Shown here piece by piece: positions 22,801 through 29,850 of a DNA stretch of 64,000 bases (the stretch's first letter is position 1; each line of letters begins with the position of its first letter). Position numbers and translations under genes: made by a program. The DNA comes from an uncultured Prevotellaceae bacterium (GTDB taxonomy: Bacteria > Bacteroidota > Bacteroidia > Bacteroidales > Bacteroidaceae). Under the pieces are notes generated by a model, which searched no databases, was not told the origin of the DNA, and worked only from the letters and a program-made list of their open reading frames with translations. The DNA lies in the NCBI GenBank assembly GCA_902768785.1, contig CACXMM010000006.1:32939-96938 (forward strand). Reading direction: 5' to 3'.

Positions 22801-22887
22801 GACCTCACGTACTGGTTTCGGTGCAGCTGTGATGTTCAACATCATACAGCCTAAGAAAAAGGAAAGAATCATCTGCTTGCTGTTCAT
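19834..22887 (-). CDS. Large secreted beta-helix protein with C-terminal DUF6298-like/TIM-type region
   Basis: A 1017-aa protein with a signal peptide (MILSFFLGCMMLNITA). Residues ~25-480 are a pectate-lyase-3-type right-handed beta-helix (DCSSTIQQAIDYVSSLKPDANGHRG, VLLAEGTFLLDDPLRISQSG, then WVRRVDFKHFAGSAVNLQK). After a linker, residues ~610-920 resemble an enzyme barrel with many Trp/Tyr/His positions (GDYVALDHHYGLWYDLRR, LLFNQHYFQHNILEAGAHW, VVHLISSEYTGPLHFTRFW), which I tentatively associate with DUF6298. It ends in a small beta domain (DGTYQVSIVHPKSGEA). Its location next to the RG-II-type operon, though on the opposite strand, suggests a pectin substrate. No catalytic residue can be named, and a lyase, an esterase or a hydrolase are all possible. 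Confidence 0.6.
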   Translation of the reverse strand: MNSKQMILSFFLGCMMLNITAAPKPVREVYIPMDYSTCGYHASETVIPDVRSAVWVEAVEGDCSSTIQQAIDYVSSLKPDANGHRGAVLLAEGTFLLDDPLRISQSGVVIRGMGKQRTILVKRGFDRGAAIYLEGKGSPVNTENPVIAEVQTFTKAGSTELTLTQTKGIAVGSRIQIIRPSTAEWIASLKMTGFGGGLDYTGWHPTDIDITWERMVTAVNGNRITLDAPITTTLSPDYGGAQVKMSQTLGEIVECGVENLTLISDYNKMLAQAVDEDHCWDAIWMNGVRDAWVRRVDFKHFAGSAVNLQKKTSRITVEDCIASEPVSEIGGWRRSVFLTRGQQTLFQRCISRQGIHDFAADFCAAGPNAFVQCEGEESLGFSGSIGSWAAGLLFDIVNIDGNDLAFRNLEQFQTGTGWNTANSMFWQCTASTLYCYSPDADDRCSAHGCWGTLTGDGEWTSSNDHVKPRSLFYDQLSKRVPQSPVNPYLLPRNLEATTSPTVEQAMQMAQLSLQKPRLTMEMWIDSVILDQPIILDRPKLSLKSSKPAATQPSRHAFSVQNGHLAVDGSLLMGNLYDIPWWNGRVKDNYVAKSARPAITRFVPGREGTGWTDRLDSVVDFLHRGDYVALDHHYGLWYDLRRTDHERIRRADGDVWAPFYEQPFARTGQGKAWDGLSRYDLTKPNEWYWQRLRCFAEKAEPQQILLFNQHYFQHNILEAGAHWVDCPWRPVNNVNGTDFPEPVPFAGDKRIFLAEQFYNEQNPVLRPLHKQYIRMCLEELKDQPNVVHLISSEYTGPLHFTRFWLETIAEWEKETGRHPLIALSCTKDAQDAILADPILNKVVDIIDIRYWHYNTQGLWAPEAGKNMAPRQWMRKMPVGKTGFDEAYRAVREYRERYPDKAVTFFSQQYPTYGWAILMAGGSMPNVVIADSKLRSDLCRMRPMDGTGCVALGDEATGYLIYATEDKVRMPVADGTYQVSIVHPKSGEAKLSMKSLKMKGQSFEVNDTDQHRIYWLKRK

Positions 22888-22967
22888 ACGGATCGTTTTT
22901 CAAAAGACGTGAAGGGTTCTGGTTTGTACTCCCTGGCAGGAAGCGGCAGCTTTCAATATCGAAAATG

Positions 22968-23061
22968 TTAAACACAGAGACACAAAGGCTCAGAGATAAT
23001 TTACCATAGAGTTTGTTTACCATCATGAAAAAACTCTGAGTCTCTGTGTCTCTGTGTTTAA
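22968..23061. repeat. 28-bp inverted repeat (CACAGAGACACA family)
   Basis: The left arm at 22968-22995 and the right arm at 23034-23061 match at about 26 of 28 positions, around a 38-base spacer. The arms begin TTAAACACAGAGACACA. It lies between wbqC (ending leftward) and the start of the next gene. A related but more diverged CGCAGAGA../..TCTCTGCG element lies at about 29700-29850. Confidence 0.8.
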
Positions 23062-23080
23062 TTCATCAAATAACACCAAA

Positions 23081-23716
23081 CTAAAGGTACAGGATGCTCT
23101 CGTTTCCCATATTGAACAACAAGTCGAGGATGCTCAGATTAGGCAGGAAACCCCATTTCTGCTGATACACCTGATAATATGGTTTTTCAGAATAGTCAGG
23201 ATCGGGCAACGGATGTTTAGGACGGATGGCTGCACGGAAGTCATCCACTCTTGTTTCCGAATCCTCCCATGTCGTCTGATACGTGCTCGTCATCCTGATA
23301 TCCGGATGGATATCCAGCAGCTCGCACATTTTATAAGTAATCTCCAGATTGAAGTCAAAGAGGTTCTCCCATCGTTTCTCGAAGAACGGTAACAGGTCGT
23401 CCACATAATAATCAAAGAAAGGACTGTCACCATAGGCACTCTGCAGAGCATTCCAGTGGATATGCCGCCAGTTGCCGTGGTTACTGATTCGAGTGTTGAT
23501 GATGGGATGAGCCTCTCCCTCCTGTTCTGTTGGTGGATAGCTCACAGGGATGCTCAAGGCTTGCAGTCCGTTTGTCGTTGCAATGACACAGCGGTTGCGG
23601 AAAGTCTGTTTGATAAAACTCTCACACCTTTCTATATATACCACCTCGTAACGGTTCAGTTTCTGATACCACTGTACTGGTCCGAAGTAACAGGAAGAGA
23701 GCAGCACATTCCTCAT
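23081..23716 (-). CDS. WbqC-like family protein
   Basis: A 211-aa protein opening with LLSSCYFGPVQWYQKLNRYEVVYIE, the typical WbqC start, and containing IATTNGLQALSIPV and FDYYVDDLLPFFEKRWENLFD. The family occurs in glycan or envelope clusters; its biochemical role is not settled. Its start codon overlaps the stop of the upstream S26-like gene (ATGA), and the order lepB, lepB-like, wbqC is one I recall from other Bacteroidales, so it is probably a conserved operon with dapB. Confidence 0.8.
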   Translation of the reverse strand: MRNVLLSSCYFGPVQWYQKLNRYEVVYIERCESFIKQTFRNRCVIATTNGLQALSIPVSYPPTEQEGEAHPIINTRISNHGNWRHIHWNALQSAYGDSPFFDYYVDDLLPFFEKRWENLFDFNLEITYKMCELLDIHPDIRMTSTYQTTWEDSETRVDDFRAAIRPKHPLPDPDYSEKPYYQVYQQKWGFLPNLSILDLLFNMGNESILYL

Positions 23717-24117
23717 TTCACATTCAACGAAAAAGCGGAACCCACAATCTCATGCTGCCTCACCACTGTCATCCCCCTACCCTGATTCACCAAGTAACAG
23801 TTATTCTCAGCGCAATCACAGTCATGACAGCTGCAGTTGTTGGGCAGTACATATTCTTCATTACTGATCATCACAGTGTCACCGGGCAACTGCTCGATGA
23901 CACCGATATAAGAGGAGTCGGTACGGAAAACGATCAGGTCACCCCGTTGGAACGTTGACCGTCTGAACTTGTTCACCATCACCCTGCTGTTTCGCATCAC
24001 CCGTGGCTCCAAGTCAGCACTCGTCACCCGATAGATGGAGAAGGCATAGGTTCTTACCAGCAGCATCACAATGACAGCTGCTACCAGTACGACGGTGAAC
24101 TTCAGCACATCTCTCAT
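23713..24117 (-). CDS. Degenerate signal peptidase I-like protein (S26 fold, catalytic residues missing)
   Basis: A 134-aa protein with one N-terminal membrane segment (FTVVLVAAVIVMLLV) and the S26 core. Where active enzymes have P-S-x-S-M-E-P-T, this one reads TSADLEP, so the nucleophilic Ser is Asp. Where they have YVKR the sequence is YIGV, so the catalytic Lys is gone. The RGDLIVFR and LPGD structural boxes remain. It also carries a Cys cluster (NNCSCHDCDCAENNC), absent from the full-length LepB. It sits 17 bp after lepB and overlaps wbqC. A non-catalytic partner or adaptor of LepB is plausible. The frame is intact, so it is not an obvious pseudogene. Confidence 0.75.
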   Translation of the reverse strand: MRDVLKFTVVLVAAVIVMLLVRTYAFSIYRVTSADLEPRVMRNSRVMVNKFRRSTFQRGDLIVFRTDSSYIGVIEQLPGDTVMISNEEYVLPNNCSCHDCDCAENNCYLVNQGRGMTVVRQHEIVGSAFSLNVK

Positions 24118-24134
24118 CTCCCTTCACTCATCTC

Positions 24135-25583
24135 TCACTTGATCTTATCCACCCAACGGAACAAGCGACTCCAGCGGATACCACCAAAACCACCACGGTC
24201 AGGATCAGAACTCCACCAGATAAAGATCGGCTTGCCCACGATATGGTCTTCAGGAACGAATCCCCAGTAACGGGAGTCGGCGGAATTATGGCGGTTATCA
24301 CCCATCATCCAATAGTAATCAAGCTTAAAAGTGTATTCCTTCGCCTCTTTTCCATTGATGAAGATCTTCCCCTTCTCCACTTTCAGGTCGTTACCCTCAT
24401 ATACACGGATGGGACGCTCATACACGGCGATATTCTTCATATTCAGCTGGATGCTCTTACCTTTGGCAGGAATCCATACCGGACCATAGTTATCACGAGT
24501 CCAACCCGTGTTGGCGTTTCGTGGATACACCTCTCCCACAGGGGCATCGGTATTCAGACGAATACTCTCCACCAAGTCTTTTCTGCTCTCGAGTCCTTTC
24601 TTGGCAGCCTGCGTAAGCGGCATATAGTTGAACTGATTCAGGTCACGAAGCTGTTCCATACTGATCTGATACTCCTGCATCACCTCATCGGGCAGGGGCT
24701 GTTTCAGTTTCACATAGTAGGAATACTGCACCTCATCAGGTTCTTTATTGGCTTTGCCGTCGAGATAGACGATATGATCCTTGATCTGTAACGTCTGACC
24801 AGGCAATCCCACGCAACGCTTCACATAGTTCTCACGGCGGTCAGTAGGACGTGAAGACACCTCTCCCATCTTCAGCGCCATCGAGTTCTCATGCAGATAG
24901 CTGCTTCCCAAGGCGTACACCTTATTATATAGATCATAGATCAGCGTATCCGACATGGTAGAGAAATCAGGGTTACCATACTCCTTCACGTAGAGCTGCT
25001 GTCCATAGTTATAGGCCATGTTATAGTATTCCGTCTGATATGGCTGCTCTGTGAGGATGCTGTCACCAGCGGGGTAGTTGAATACCACAATGTCATTCAA
25101 CTGCACTTTGCCCAGTCCCTTCACTCGGCGGTAGTCCCAATGGGGCCAGTCAATATAACTCTTACATCCGATAACGGGTAGGGTGTGCTGCGTGAGCGGC
25201 ATGGTAAGCGGAGTCTGCGGGATACGCGGTCCATACGACACCTTCGATACAAAGAGGTAGTCACCTGTCAGCAACGACTTCTCCAAAGAGCTTGATGGAA
25301 TGACGTAGTTCTGGAAGAAGAACTGGTTGATGAAATAGACAGCCACCAAGGCAAACACCAAGGCATCTACCCACGACATCACAAACTTCACCGGGCCCTC
25401 GCTCTCTTTCCACCACTGCCATTTGATCTTCTTGGTGATGTAGATATCATAAATGAAAGGCACTACCAGCAAGCCCCACCAGCTCTTCACCCAGTAGAGG
25501 AAGAGGAGATACAATATCAATACGCCAATGAACTTTGCCCATTGCACCTTGGGATTCAGTTTCTTCTTTGTTTTATCAATCAT
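24135..25583 (-). CDS. lepB: Signal peptidase I
   Basis: A 482-aa membrane protease that removes signal peptides from exported proteins. It has two or three N-terminal hydrophobic segments (FIGVLILYLLFLYWV; WVDALVFALVAVYFI). The nucleophile box is YVIPSSSLEKSLL, the Lys box is ENYVKRCVGLPGQ, and the C-terminal box is MMGDNRHNSADSRYWGFV. It is longer than the E. coli enzyme because of a ~150-residue insertion between the nucleophile and Lys boxes, which is usual in Bacteroidales. It follows dapB by 11 bp and precedes the degenerate paralogue. Confidence 0.93.
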   Translation of the reverse strand: MIDKTKKKLNPKVQWAKFIGVLILYLLFLYWVKSWWGLLVVPFIYDIYITKKIKWQWWKESEGPVKFVMSWVDALVFALVAVYFINQFFFQNYVIPSSSLEKSLLTGDYLFVSKVSYGPRIPQTPLTMPLTQHTLPVIGCKSYIDWPHWDYRRVKGLGKVQLNDIVVFNYPAGDSILTEQPYQTEYYNMAYNYGQQLYVKEYGNPDFSTMSDTLIYDLYNKVYALGSSYLHENSMALKMGEVSSRPTDRRENYVKRCVGLPGQTLQIKDHIVYLDGKANKEPDEVQYSYYVKLKQPLPDEVMQEYQISMEQLRDLNQFNYMPLTQAAKKGLESRKDLVESIRLNTDAPVGEVYPRNANTGWTRDNYGPVWIPAKGKSIQLNMKNIAVYERPIRVYEGNDLKVEKGKIFINGKEAKEYTFKLDYYWMMGDNRHNSADSRYWGFVPEDHIVGKPIFIWWSSDPDRGGFGGIRWSRLFRWVDKIK

Positions 25584-25594
25584 AATGGTTTTCT

Positions 25595-26356
25595 TTAAAA
25601 GGGAAACATATCGCTAATCGTGAGCAGCCCCTCATGCTCCTTGGTATATTCGGCAGCCAATACGGCGCCCAAGGCAAAGCCACGGCGGCTATGGGCATCG
25701 TGGGTGATGGTGATCATATCAGCATCGCTGTCATAGCGGATGGTATGGATGCCTGGCACCTCTCCACGGCGGATGCTATCAATGGTCAGTGCATCTGGCA
25801 AGCCTGCTGCTGTACCACAGCAGCTTACCGAACCATCAGGATTCACAACCTTCCCCACAACCCATTCCTTCTTGCGGTCGATGTTCTCGATAATCTGCTC
25901 TGCCAACGTGATGGCCGTTCCACTGGGATGGTCGAGTTTATGCACATGGTGCGTCTCCTCCATGCTCACCTCATATTGGGGGAACTGATTCATGATCTTT
26001 GCCAGGTAACGGTTCACAGCAGAGAAGATGGCCACACCGATAGAGAAGTTGGAAGCCCAGAACAGCGTCTTGCCCTCTTTCGAACACATCCTCTTCACAT
26101 CATCACCATGTTCCTTCATCCATCCTGTACTGCCTGACACCACTTTCACCCCTTTGGCAAAAGCCTTCAGATAATTACCATAGGCAGCCTGCGGTGCCGT
26201 GAACTCTATCGCCACATCAGCCGAGGCGAAAGCATCACTTTCGAACTCCTCCTGATTGTCGATGTCAATAATACTTACGATCTCATGGCCGCGGTTTTTG
26301 GCGATCTCTTCAATCATCTTGCCCATCTTACCGTAGCCGATTAAAGCTATCTTCAT
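25595..26356 (-). CDS. dapB: 4-hydroxy-tetrahydrodipicolinate reductase
   Basis: It reduces the dihydrodipicolinate precursor in lysine/diaminopimelate synthesis, in the cytoplasm. The start at 26356 (MKIALIGYGKMGKMIEE) begins directly with the nucleotide-binding motif; an upstream in-frame ATG at 26401 lies in the -33 region of the promoter and is unlikely. The catalytic region reads EETHHVHKLDHPSGTA, with the expected His and Lys, and GSTGW and the C-terminal HDAHSRRGFALGAV are typical. At 253 aa the length is normal. It heads the dapB-lepB-S26-wbqC operon. Confidence 0.93.
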   Translation of the reverse strand: MKIALIGYGKMGKMIEEIAKNRGHEIVSIIDIDNQEEFESDAFASADVAIEFTAPQAAYGNYLKAFAKGVKVVSGSTGWMKEHGDDVKRMCSKEGKTLFWASNFSIGVAIFSAVNRYLAKIMNQFPQYEVSMEETHHVHKLDHPSGTAITLAEQIIENIDRKKEWVVGKVVNPDGSVSCCGTAAGLPDALTIDSIRRGEVPGIHTIRYDSDADMITITHDAHSRRGFALGAVLAAEYTKEHEGLLTISDMFPF

Positions 26357-26359
26357 AAT

Positions 26360-26442
26360 AATTGCAATTAATGGTTTGCAAAAGTAGTGTAAATCAGTCA
26401 CATATCAAAATAAATACATCTTTTTTAAACATAATTGCAATT
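26360..26442 (-). promoter_or_regulatory. dapB promoter flanked by two AATTGCAATT palindromes
   Basis: On the minus strand the -33 TTTG (26406-26409) and -7 TACTTTTG (26379-26386) are 19 bp apart. The perfect palindrome AATTGCAATT occurs at 26360-26369, at the start of the transcript, and again at 26433-26442, upstream of -33. The identical flanking sites look like operator half-sites for a looping or cooperative repressor. Confidence 0.6.
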
Positions 26443-26467
26443 TTAATATGATTCCTAACAGGAAAAG

Positions 26468-26686
26468 AAAAAAGGATTTGTCTCCCGACAAATCCTTTTT
26501 ATTCTCAACAATTTAACTTTGTAGTATTGAAAAGCTATTATTCTTTGCAATATCAAAACTGTTCTGCATAACACATTGTTTCTTTTAAACTAACTGCTAA
26601 AACGAATTCCCGACAAAACTTGGTCAATTGTGATATCTTTAGTCTAATCTTCACTTTCGGAAGACGATCGAACTATCTTAATTCCG
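26468..26686 (-). ncRNA. Putative small RNA (~215 nt) upstream of dapB
   Basis: A full promoter (minus-strand TTTG at 26718-26721, 20 bp, TATCTTTG at 26690-26697) is followed about 200 bases later by a perfect 14-bp terminator stem at 26469-26500. No convincing reading frame lies between; the longest ATG frame gives seven codons. It contains the 17-base AATAGCTTTTCAATACT element that also occurs before the terminator of the peptide gene at 27086. It may be a regulatory RNA, possibly 6S-like by size, or the remnant of a lost peptide gene. Confidence 0.5.
26469..26500 (-). terminator. Strong terminator of the putative small RNA
   Basis: The stem AAAAAGGATTTGTC/GACAAATCCTTTTT is perfect around TCCC, with T-runs on both sides, so it could work in both directions and insulate dapB from upstream transcription. 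Confidence 0.85.
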
Positions 26687-26689
26687 GTG

Positions 26690-26721
26690 CAAAGATATAA
26701 CCTTTCCAGATTCCCTCCAAA
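26690..26721 (-). promoter_or_regulatory. Promoter of the putative small RNA
   Basis: TTTG-20-TATCTTTG on the minus strand, an excellent match to the phylum consensus. No gene starts within 200 bases downstream. Confidence 0.65.
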
Positions 26722-26747
26722 GCTTTTTGACAGAAAATCAAGCGCTT

Positions 26748-26901
26748 CTACAAAACGCACCCCATTTTGCTACAATTCGAACCCTTCCCCCCTAAACGCA
26801 CTTTTTGACACTAAAAACACCCCTTAACGGGGCAAAAAACCATCTGATATGTCGGTTTTGTTACCTACAGGGGGTCATTATGTTACCTCAGGGGTATCAT
26901 T
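26748..26901. repeat. Degenerate 22-bp-period array (seven units)
   Basis: Units start at 26748, 26770, 26792, 26814, 26836, 26858 and 26880. Neighbouring units share their opening bases (CTACAA, CTACAA, CTAAAC; AAAAC, AAAAC; then two with GTTACCT and CAGGGG exactly 22 bp apart). The period is exact although the units have diverged. It lies between the terminator at 26910 and the small-RNA promoter. Confidence 0.55.
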
Positions 26902-26909
26902 TGTAGAAA

Positions 26910-26942
26910 AAATAGAGCTTGTCCTCCCGACAAGCTCTATTT
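26910..26942 (-). terminator. Terminator of the BspA-like/peptide operon
   Basis: The stem AAATAGAGCTTGTC/GACAAGCTCTATTT around CTCCC is perfect and is followed on the minus strand by a T-run. The stem core TTGTC/GACAA and the upstream 17-base element match the small-RNA terminator region. Confidence 0.85.
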
Positions 26943-27085
26943 CACAATTAACTCAAGTATTGAAAAGCTATTTACTATTTTTCAGTCTATTACATAAAAC
27001 AAAACTAACAAAACTAAATCATTCTATATTTATCATCTATGGAAAAACACCTAATTATATAGTAATACATACTGACGTAATTGAA

Positions 27086-27322
27086 TTACCAATCAAAGTC
27101 GCCCCAAAGGTCAAGTTCCTTGGCAGTGGACGCAGGACCTTCATCACCTCCCACTTCTGTGACATTCGATGGAAGACCAGCATCTGTATTCGGATTTTCT
27201 GTATAGAAATTACCATCATTGTTACCATCAATGACACCTTTTCTTATTATACTGGCACATATCATACCTTCTGCCTCTGCTCCAATGATATCCGTAACAG
27301 GGCACATATATATTTTTTTCAT
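27086..27322 (-). CDS. Small acidic peptide of the MKKxYxxPxT type (78 aa)
   Basis: It opens MKKIYMCPVTDIIGAEAEGM, then ICAS, and ends in an acidic, Trp-rich tail ELDLWGDFDW. The middle is rich in Asn, Asp, Gly and Thr. It begins 13 bp after the stop of the BspA-like gene and shares its terminator, so they are co-transcribed. A second peptide with the same opening and acidic Trp tail is paired with another surface protein at 50644-50844. Peptides of this form are common in Prevotella as hypothetical proteins. I know of no function. There is no signal peptide and no modification enzyme nearby. Confidence 0.7.
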   Translation of the reverse strand: MKKIYMCPVTDIIGAEAEGMICASIIRKGVIDGNNDGNFYTENPNTDAGLPSNVTEVGGDEGPASTAKELDLWGDFDW

Positions 27323-27335
27323 CTCAAATTCTTCT

Positions 27336-29423
27336 TTAACGTACTACAATCTTTTTCCCATTCACTACATAAATACCCTTCGACATACCTTGCAAGGAAC
27401 CCTTTCCTACCACTTGTCCATTCAGGTTATAGATTATACTGGTTCCTACCTGCTCAATTGAAGTATTTGCGATACCTGTTGCAATGCCAAAATCGTCATT
27501 GAACACATTGTGATTGATAATCGAGAAATCCATATCCATGAATTTGGCACCGGCATCTTCCAATTCGTTTGACACTATCACAATTGAAGTAAACTGTTTC
27601 CAGTTCTTTTTGGTAGTTCCAGCCGATTTAGTATAATAGAAACCCAATGTTTCCGGGCGATTTGTGTACATGCCCAAATAATAGCAATGTTCAGGAAGGT
27701 AGTCTCCTTCTTCTATGTATGTTCCTACAAAGGTATATGCGTCCGACTTTATTATTGCATTACCTTCTTTCAGGTCACCAAGCACAGTTGACGGTTGTTC
27801 TGTACTAATGACATTATTTGCTTCCTCAACAGAAACACCGGCTATAGTGCGATAAACAGCAGTTTCCCCTTCACCAACAGGAACAGACCGAACTCCCGGA
27901 TGAATCATGTAAGGATGGCCTTTTATGATATATGTGTTACCATCTTCATTTGCATCATGATCAACAGGTACTACGGCACGATCATTAAAAGTAATCTTTA
28001 ATACAGTTTTGCCATCACTATTCGTAGAACGTTCCACACCGGTAAACTCACGAACATCAGTACCATTTCCATATGCTGTCATCAGCTGATTATACGATAA
28101 GTTGAAAGGGAATACAGCAGAATACCAGCGGCTTTCTATCATACGCTTATCAGGCCAGGTCTTCTCTTCAAGGTCACCAGCAGCGAACATGAAATTGTGC
28201 CAACCATTGAATGACTGATAATTAGCGCTTCCTTGAGGGACAACTGCCGGATCCAAAAGATAACAATACTGGTTAAACATTCCTTCTGGATTTTTGAAAT
28301 AACGATGACCGTCCATTACTACCCAACTATCGGAATTAAACATACCGAGCGCACCCATGTCATCAGTTTTGATACCATAAGTATGCAATTTCTTCTTTAC
28401 ATCATCAGAATTGAGATTATTCAACTCATCAAGTGTCAAATCATTAAGAGCTCTTAAGAATGGATTTACGCAGTACTTATAAGCATCTGAATTATTTGGT
28501 ATATGCAAGCGAGCAGGATGTTTTACATAAGAATGATTAGACTTCCAATCATCAATGGTTACTGTTCCATCTTCAAAATAACTAATTCCATCATAAGTTA
28601 GCTCTTCATTAAAAGAGCCATCAAATGTCTCAACATGATTACCTAATACATAAACATCTTCAAGCTTATCATTTTTCTGAAATGCACTATTACCAATATA
28701 GTTTACATTTGCTGGGACAGTAACCGATTTTAAAGCATGATTATATGCAAAAGCACTATTTTCAATCCTTTGCAAAGAATTAGGGAAATGAATTGTTTCC
28801 AATGGTGGAGCTGGTTCACTTATTGTTCCCGCAAAAGCACTTGGTCCAATAGTAGTTACACCTTCAGGTATTCTGACCTTACTTAGATTAGAAGCATTCT
28901 TAAATGTATTTGCAGGTATTGTGGTAAAACCGGATTTATTAGTATCATCACGTTCCAACATAATGACCTCTTCTATCACCTTGTTATCCTCAAACATTCC
29001 CTTTGTTTCATCATGAGGAATCCCATTAGTGTTCTTTGGAAACACAAAGTATTTTAAGTGAATTAACCCCGTACCATCAGTAGCATTGGTCATTAAAGCC
29101 AAATCAGAATAATTATCTAATTCTGCATCGCCCATATCTAATCGTTGTAATTTGTCTTTAAAAAGTGAATTCGAGCTATTACCCATCAAAGCAGCCATTT
29201 CATCATGGGATAATTTATACCCATTTGTTGTGATAATTTTTAATGAAGTGGCATTCTTAACATAATCAGGTAAGTCACTCATACTTTCATACCCTTCATC
29301 GCCAGAGCTAAAAGTCAGTTCGTACGCACCAGACTCAGACAGTGTCGGTGGTACGACTGTAATTCCCGCACGTGCATTCATCGTCGCGATGAGACACACC
29401 AATAGTAGTAAATACTTTTGCAT
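27336..29423 (-). CDS. BspA-like leucine-rich-repeat surface protein
   Basis: A 695-aa protein with a signal peptide (MQKYLLLLVCLIATMNARA). Residues ~150-270 hold LRR_5/BspA-type repeats (VRIPEGVTTIGPSAFAG, IHFPNSLQRIENSAFAY, VTVPANVNYIGNSAFQK). A beta-rich region follows, and the C-terminal tail is YNLNGQVVGKGSLQG, then MSKGIYVVNGKKIVVR, the sorting-tail pattern seen in two other proteins of the window. BspA proteins bind host or microbial surface ligands. The gene is visibly more AT-rich than its neighbours. It is followed by the acidic peptide gene in one operon. Confidence 0.8.
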   Translation of the reverse strand: MQKYLLLLVCLIATMNARAGITVVPPTLSESGAYELTFSSGDEGYESMSDLPDYVKNATSLKIITTNGYKLSHDEMAALMGNSSNSLFKDKLQRLDMGDAELDNYSDLALMTNATDGTGLIHLKYFVFPKNTNGIPHDETKGMFEDNKVIEEVIMLERDDTNKSGFTTIPANTFKNASNLSKVRIPEGVTTIGPSAFAGTISEPAPPLETIHFPNSLQRIENSAFAYNHALKSVTVPANVNYIGNSAFQKNDKLEDVYVLGNHVETFDGSFNEELTYDGISYFEDGTVTIDDWKSNHSYVKHPARLHIPNNSDAYKYCVNPFLRALNDLTLDELNNLNSDDVKKKLHTYGIKTDDMGALGMFNSDSWVVMDGHRYFKNPEGMFNQYCYLLDPAVVPQGSANYQSFNGWHNFMFAAGDLEEKTWPDKRMIESRWYSAVFPFNLSYNQLMTAYGNGTDVREFTGVERSTNSDGKTVLKITFNDRAVVPVDHDANEDGNTYIIKGHPYMIHPGVRSVPVGEGETAVYRTIAGVSVEEANNVISTEQPSTVLGDLKEGNAIIKSDAYTFVGTYIEEGDYLPEHCYYLGMYTNRPETLGFYYTKSAGTTKKNWKQFTSIVIVSNELEDAGAKFMDMDFSIINHNVFNDDFGIATGIANTSIEQVGTSIIYNLNGQVVGKGSLQGMSKGIYVVNGKKIVVR

Positions 29424-29524
29424 GATAGTTGATAATAAAAATGTTGCTGCTCAGAAATTGAGCGAATAGTTGATAATTGTTAGCGCACACACTAAAACGG
29501 CGCATTAAAATTAGAAATCGGCTG

Positions 29525-29556
29525 CAAAAGTAGAATTTGTTTTTGAAATATGCAAA
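29525..29556 (-). promoter_or_regulatory. Promoter of the BspA-like/peptide operon
   Basis: Minus-strand TTTG (29553-29556), 20-bp spacer, TACTTTTG (29525-29532). It leaves an approximately 95-base leader before the ATG at 29423. Confidence 0.7.
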
Positions 29557-29596
29557 TGAAAAATGTTTCAAAAAGTATCAAAAATGTCACATTCTA

Positions 29597-29640
29597 CAAA
29601 TAATACCCTCTTTTTCGTCAAATAATACCCCTATTTCGTT
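29597..29640. repeat. Two-unit 22-bp direct repeat
   Basis: CAAATAATACCC occurs at 29597 and again at 29619, exactly 22 bp apart, with CTCTTTTTCGT and CCTATTTCGTT following. It is the first of several 22-bp-period blocks in the gene-free region 29424-30609. Confidence 0.6.
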
Positions 29641-29699
29641 ATTTTTTGTCGTTCATTTGCAACATTAAACGACACTAGTTCGGGAAAAAGTATTTCTTC

Positions 29700-29850
29700 A
29701 CGAAGAGGCGCAGAGAGCGCGGAGATAATACAGAGGGCTTAGTCCAATCATATTGCAGACTCTCTGGAAAGACTCTGTGTCCTCCTTGTCTCTGCGAGAT
29801 TTTATTTTTGAGCTTCTCCGTTTACTCCGTTAACTCTGTGTGAGGCGCAG
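29700..29850. repeat. Imperfect inverted repeat of the GCAGAGA family
   Basis: CACGAAGAGGCGCAGAGA on the left and TGTCTCTGCG, then TGTGTGAGGCGC, on the right form an imperfect dyad. It is related in wording to the 22968-23061 repeat. No gene was found in it. Confidence 0.45.

Noticed and set aside
26849-27502. A 217-codon plus-strand frame across the terminator and peptide region
   Set aside because: It crosses a terminator stem and overlaps two minus-strand genes with better support; its composition is what AT-rich antisense gives.
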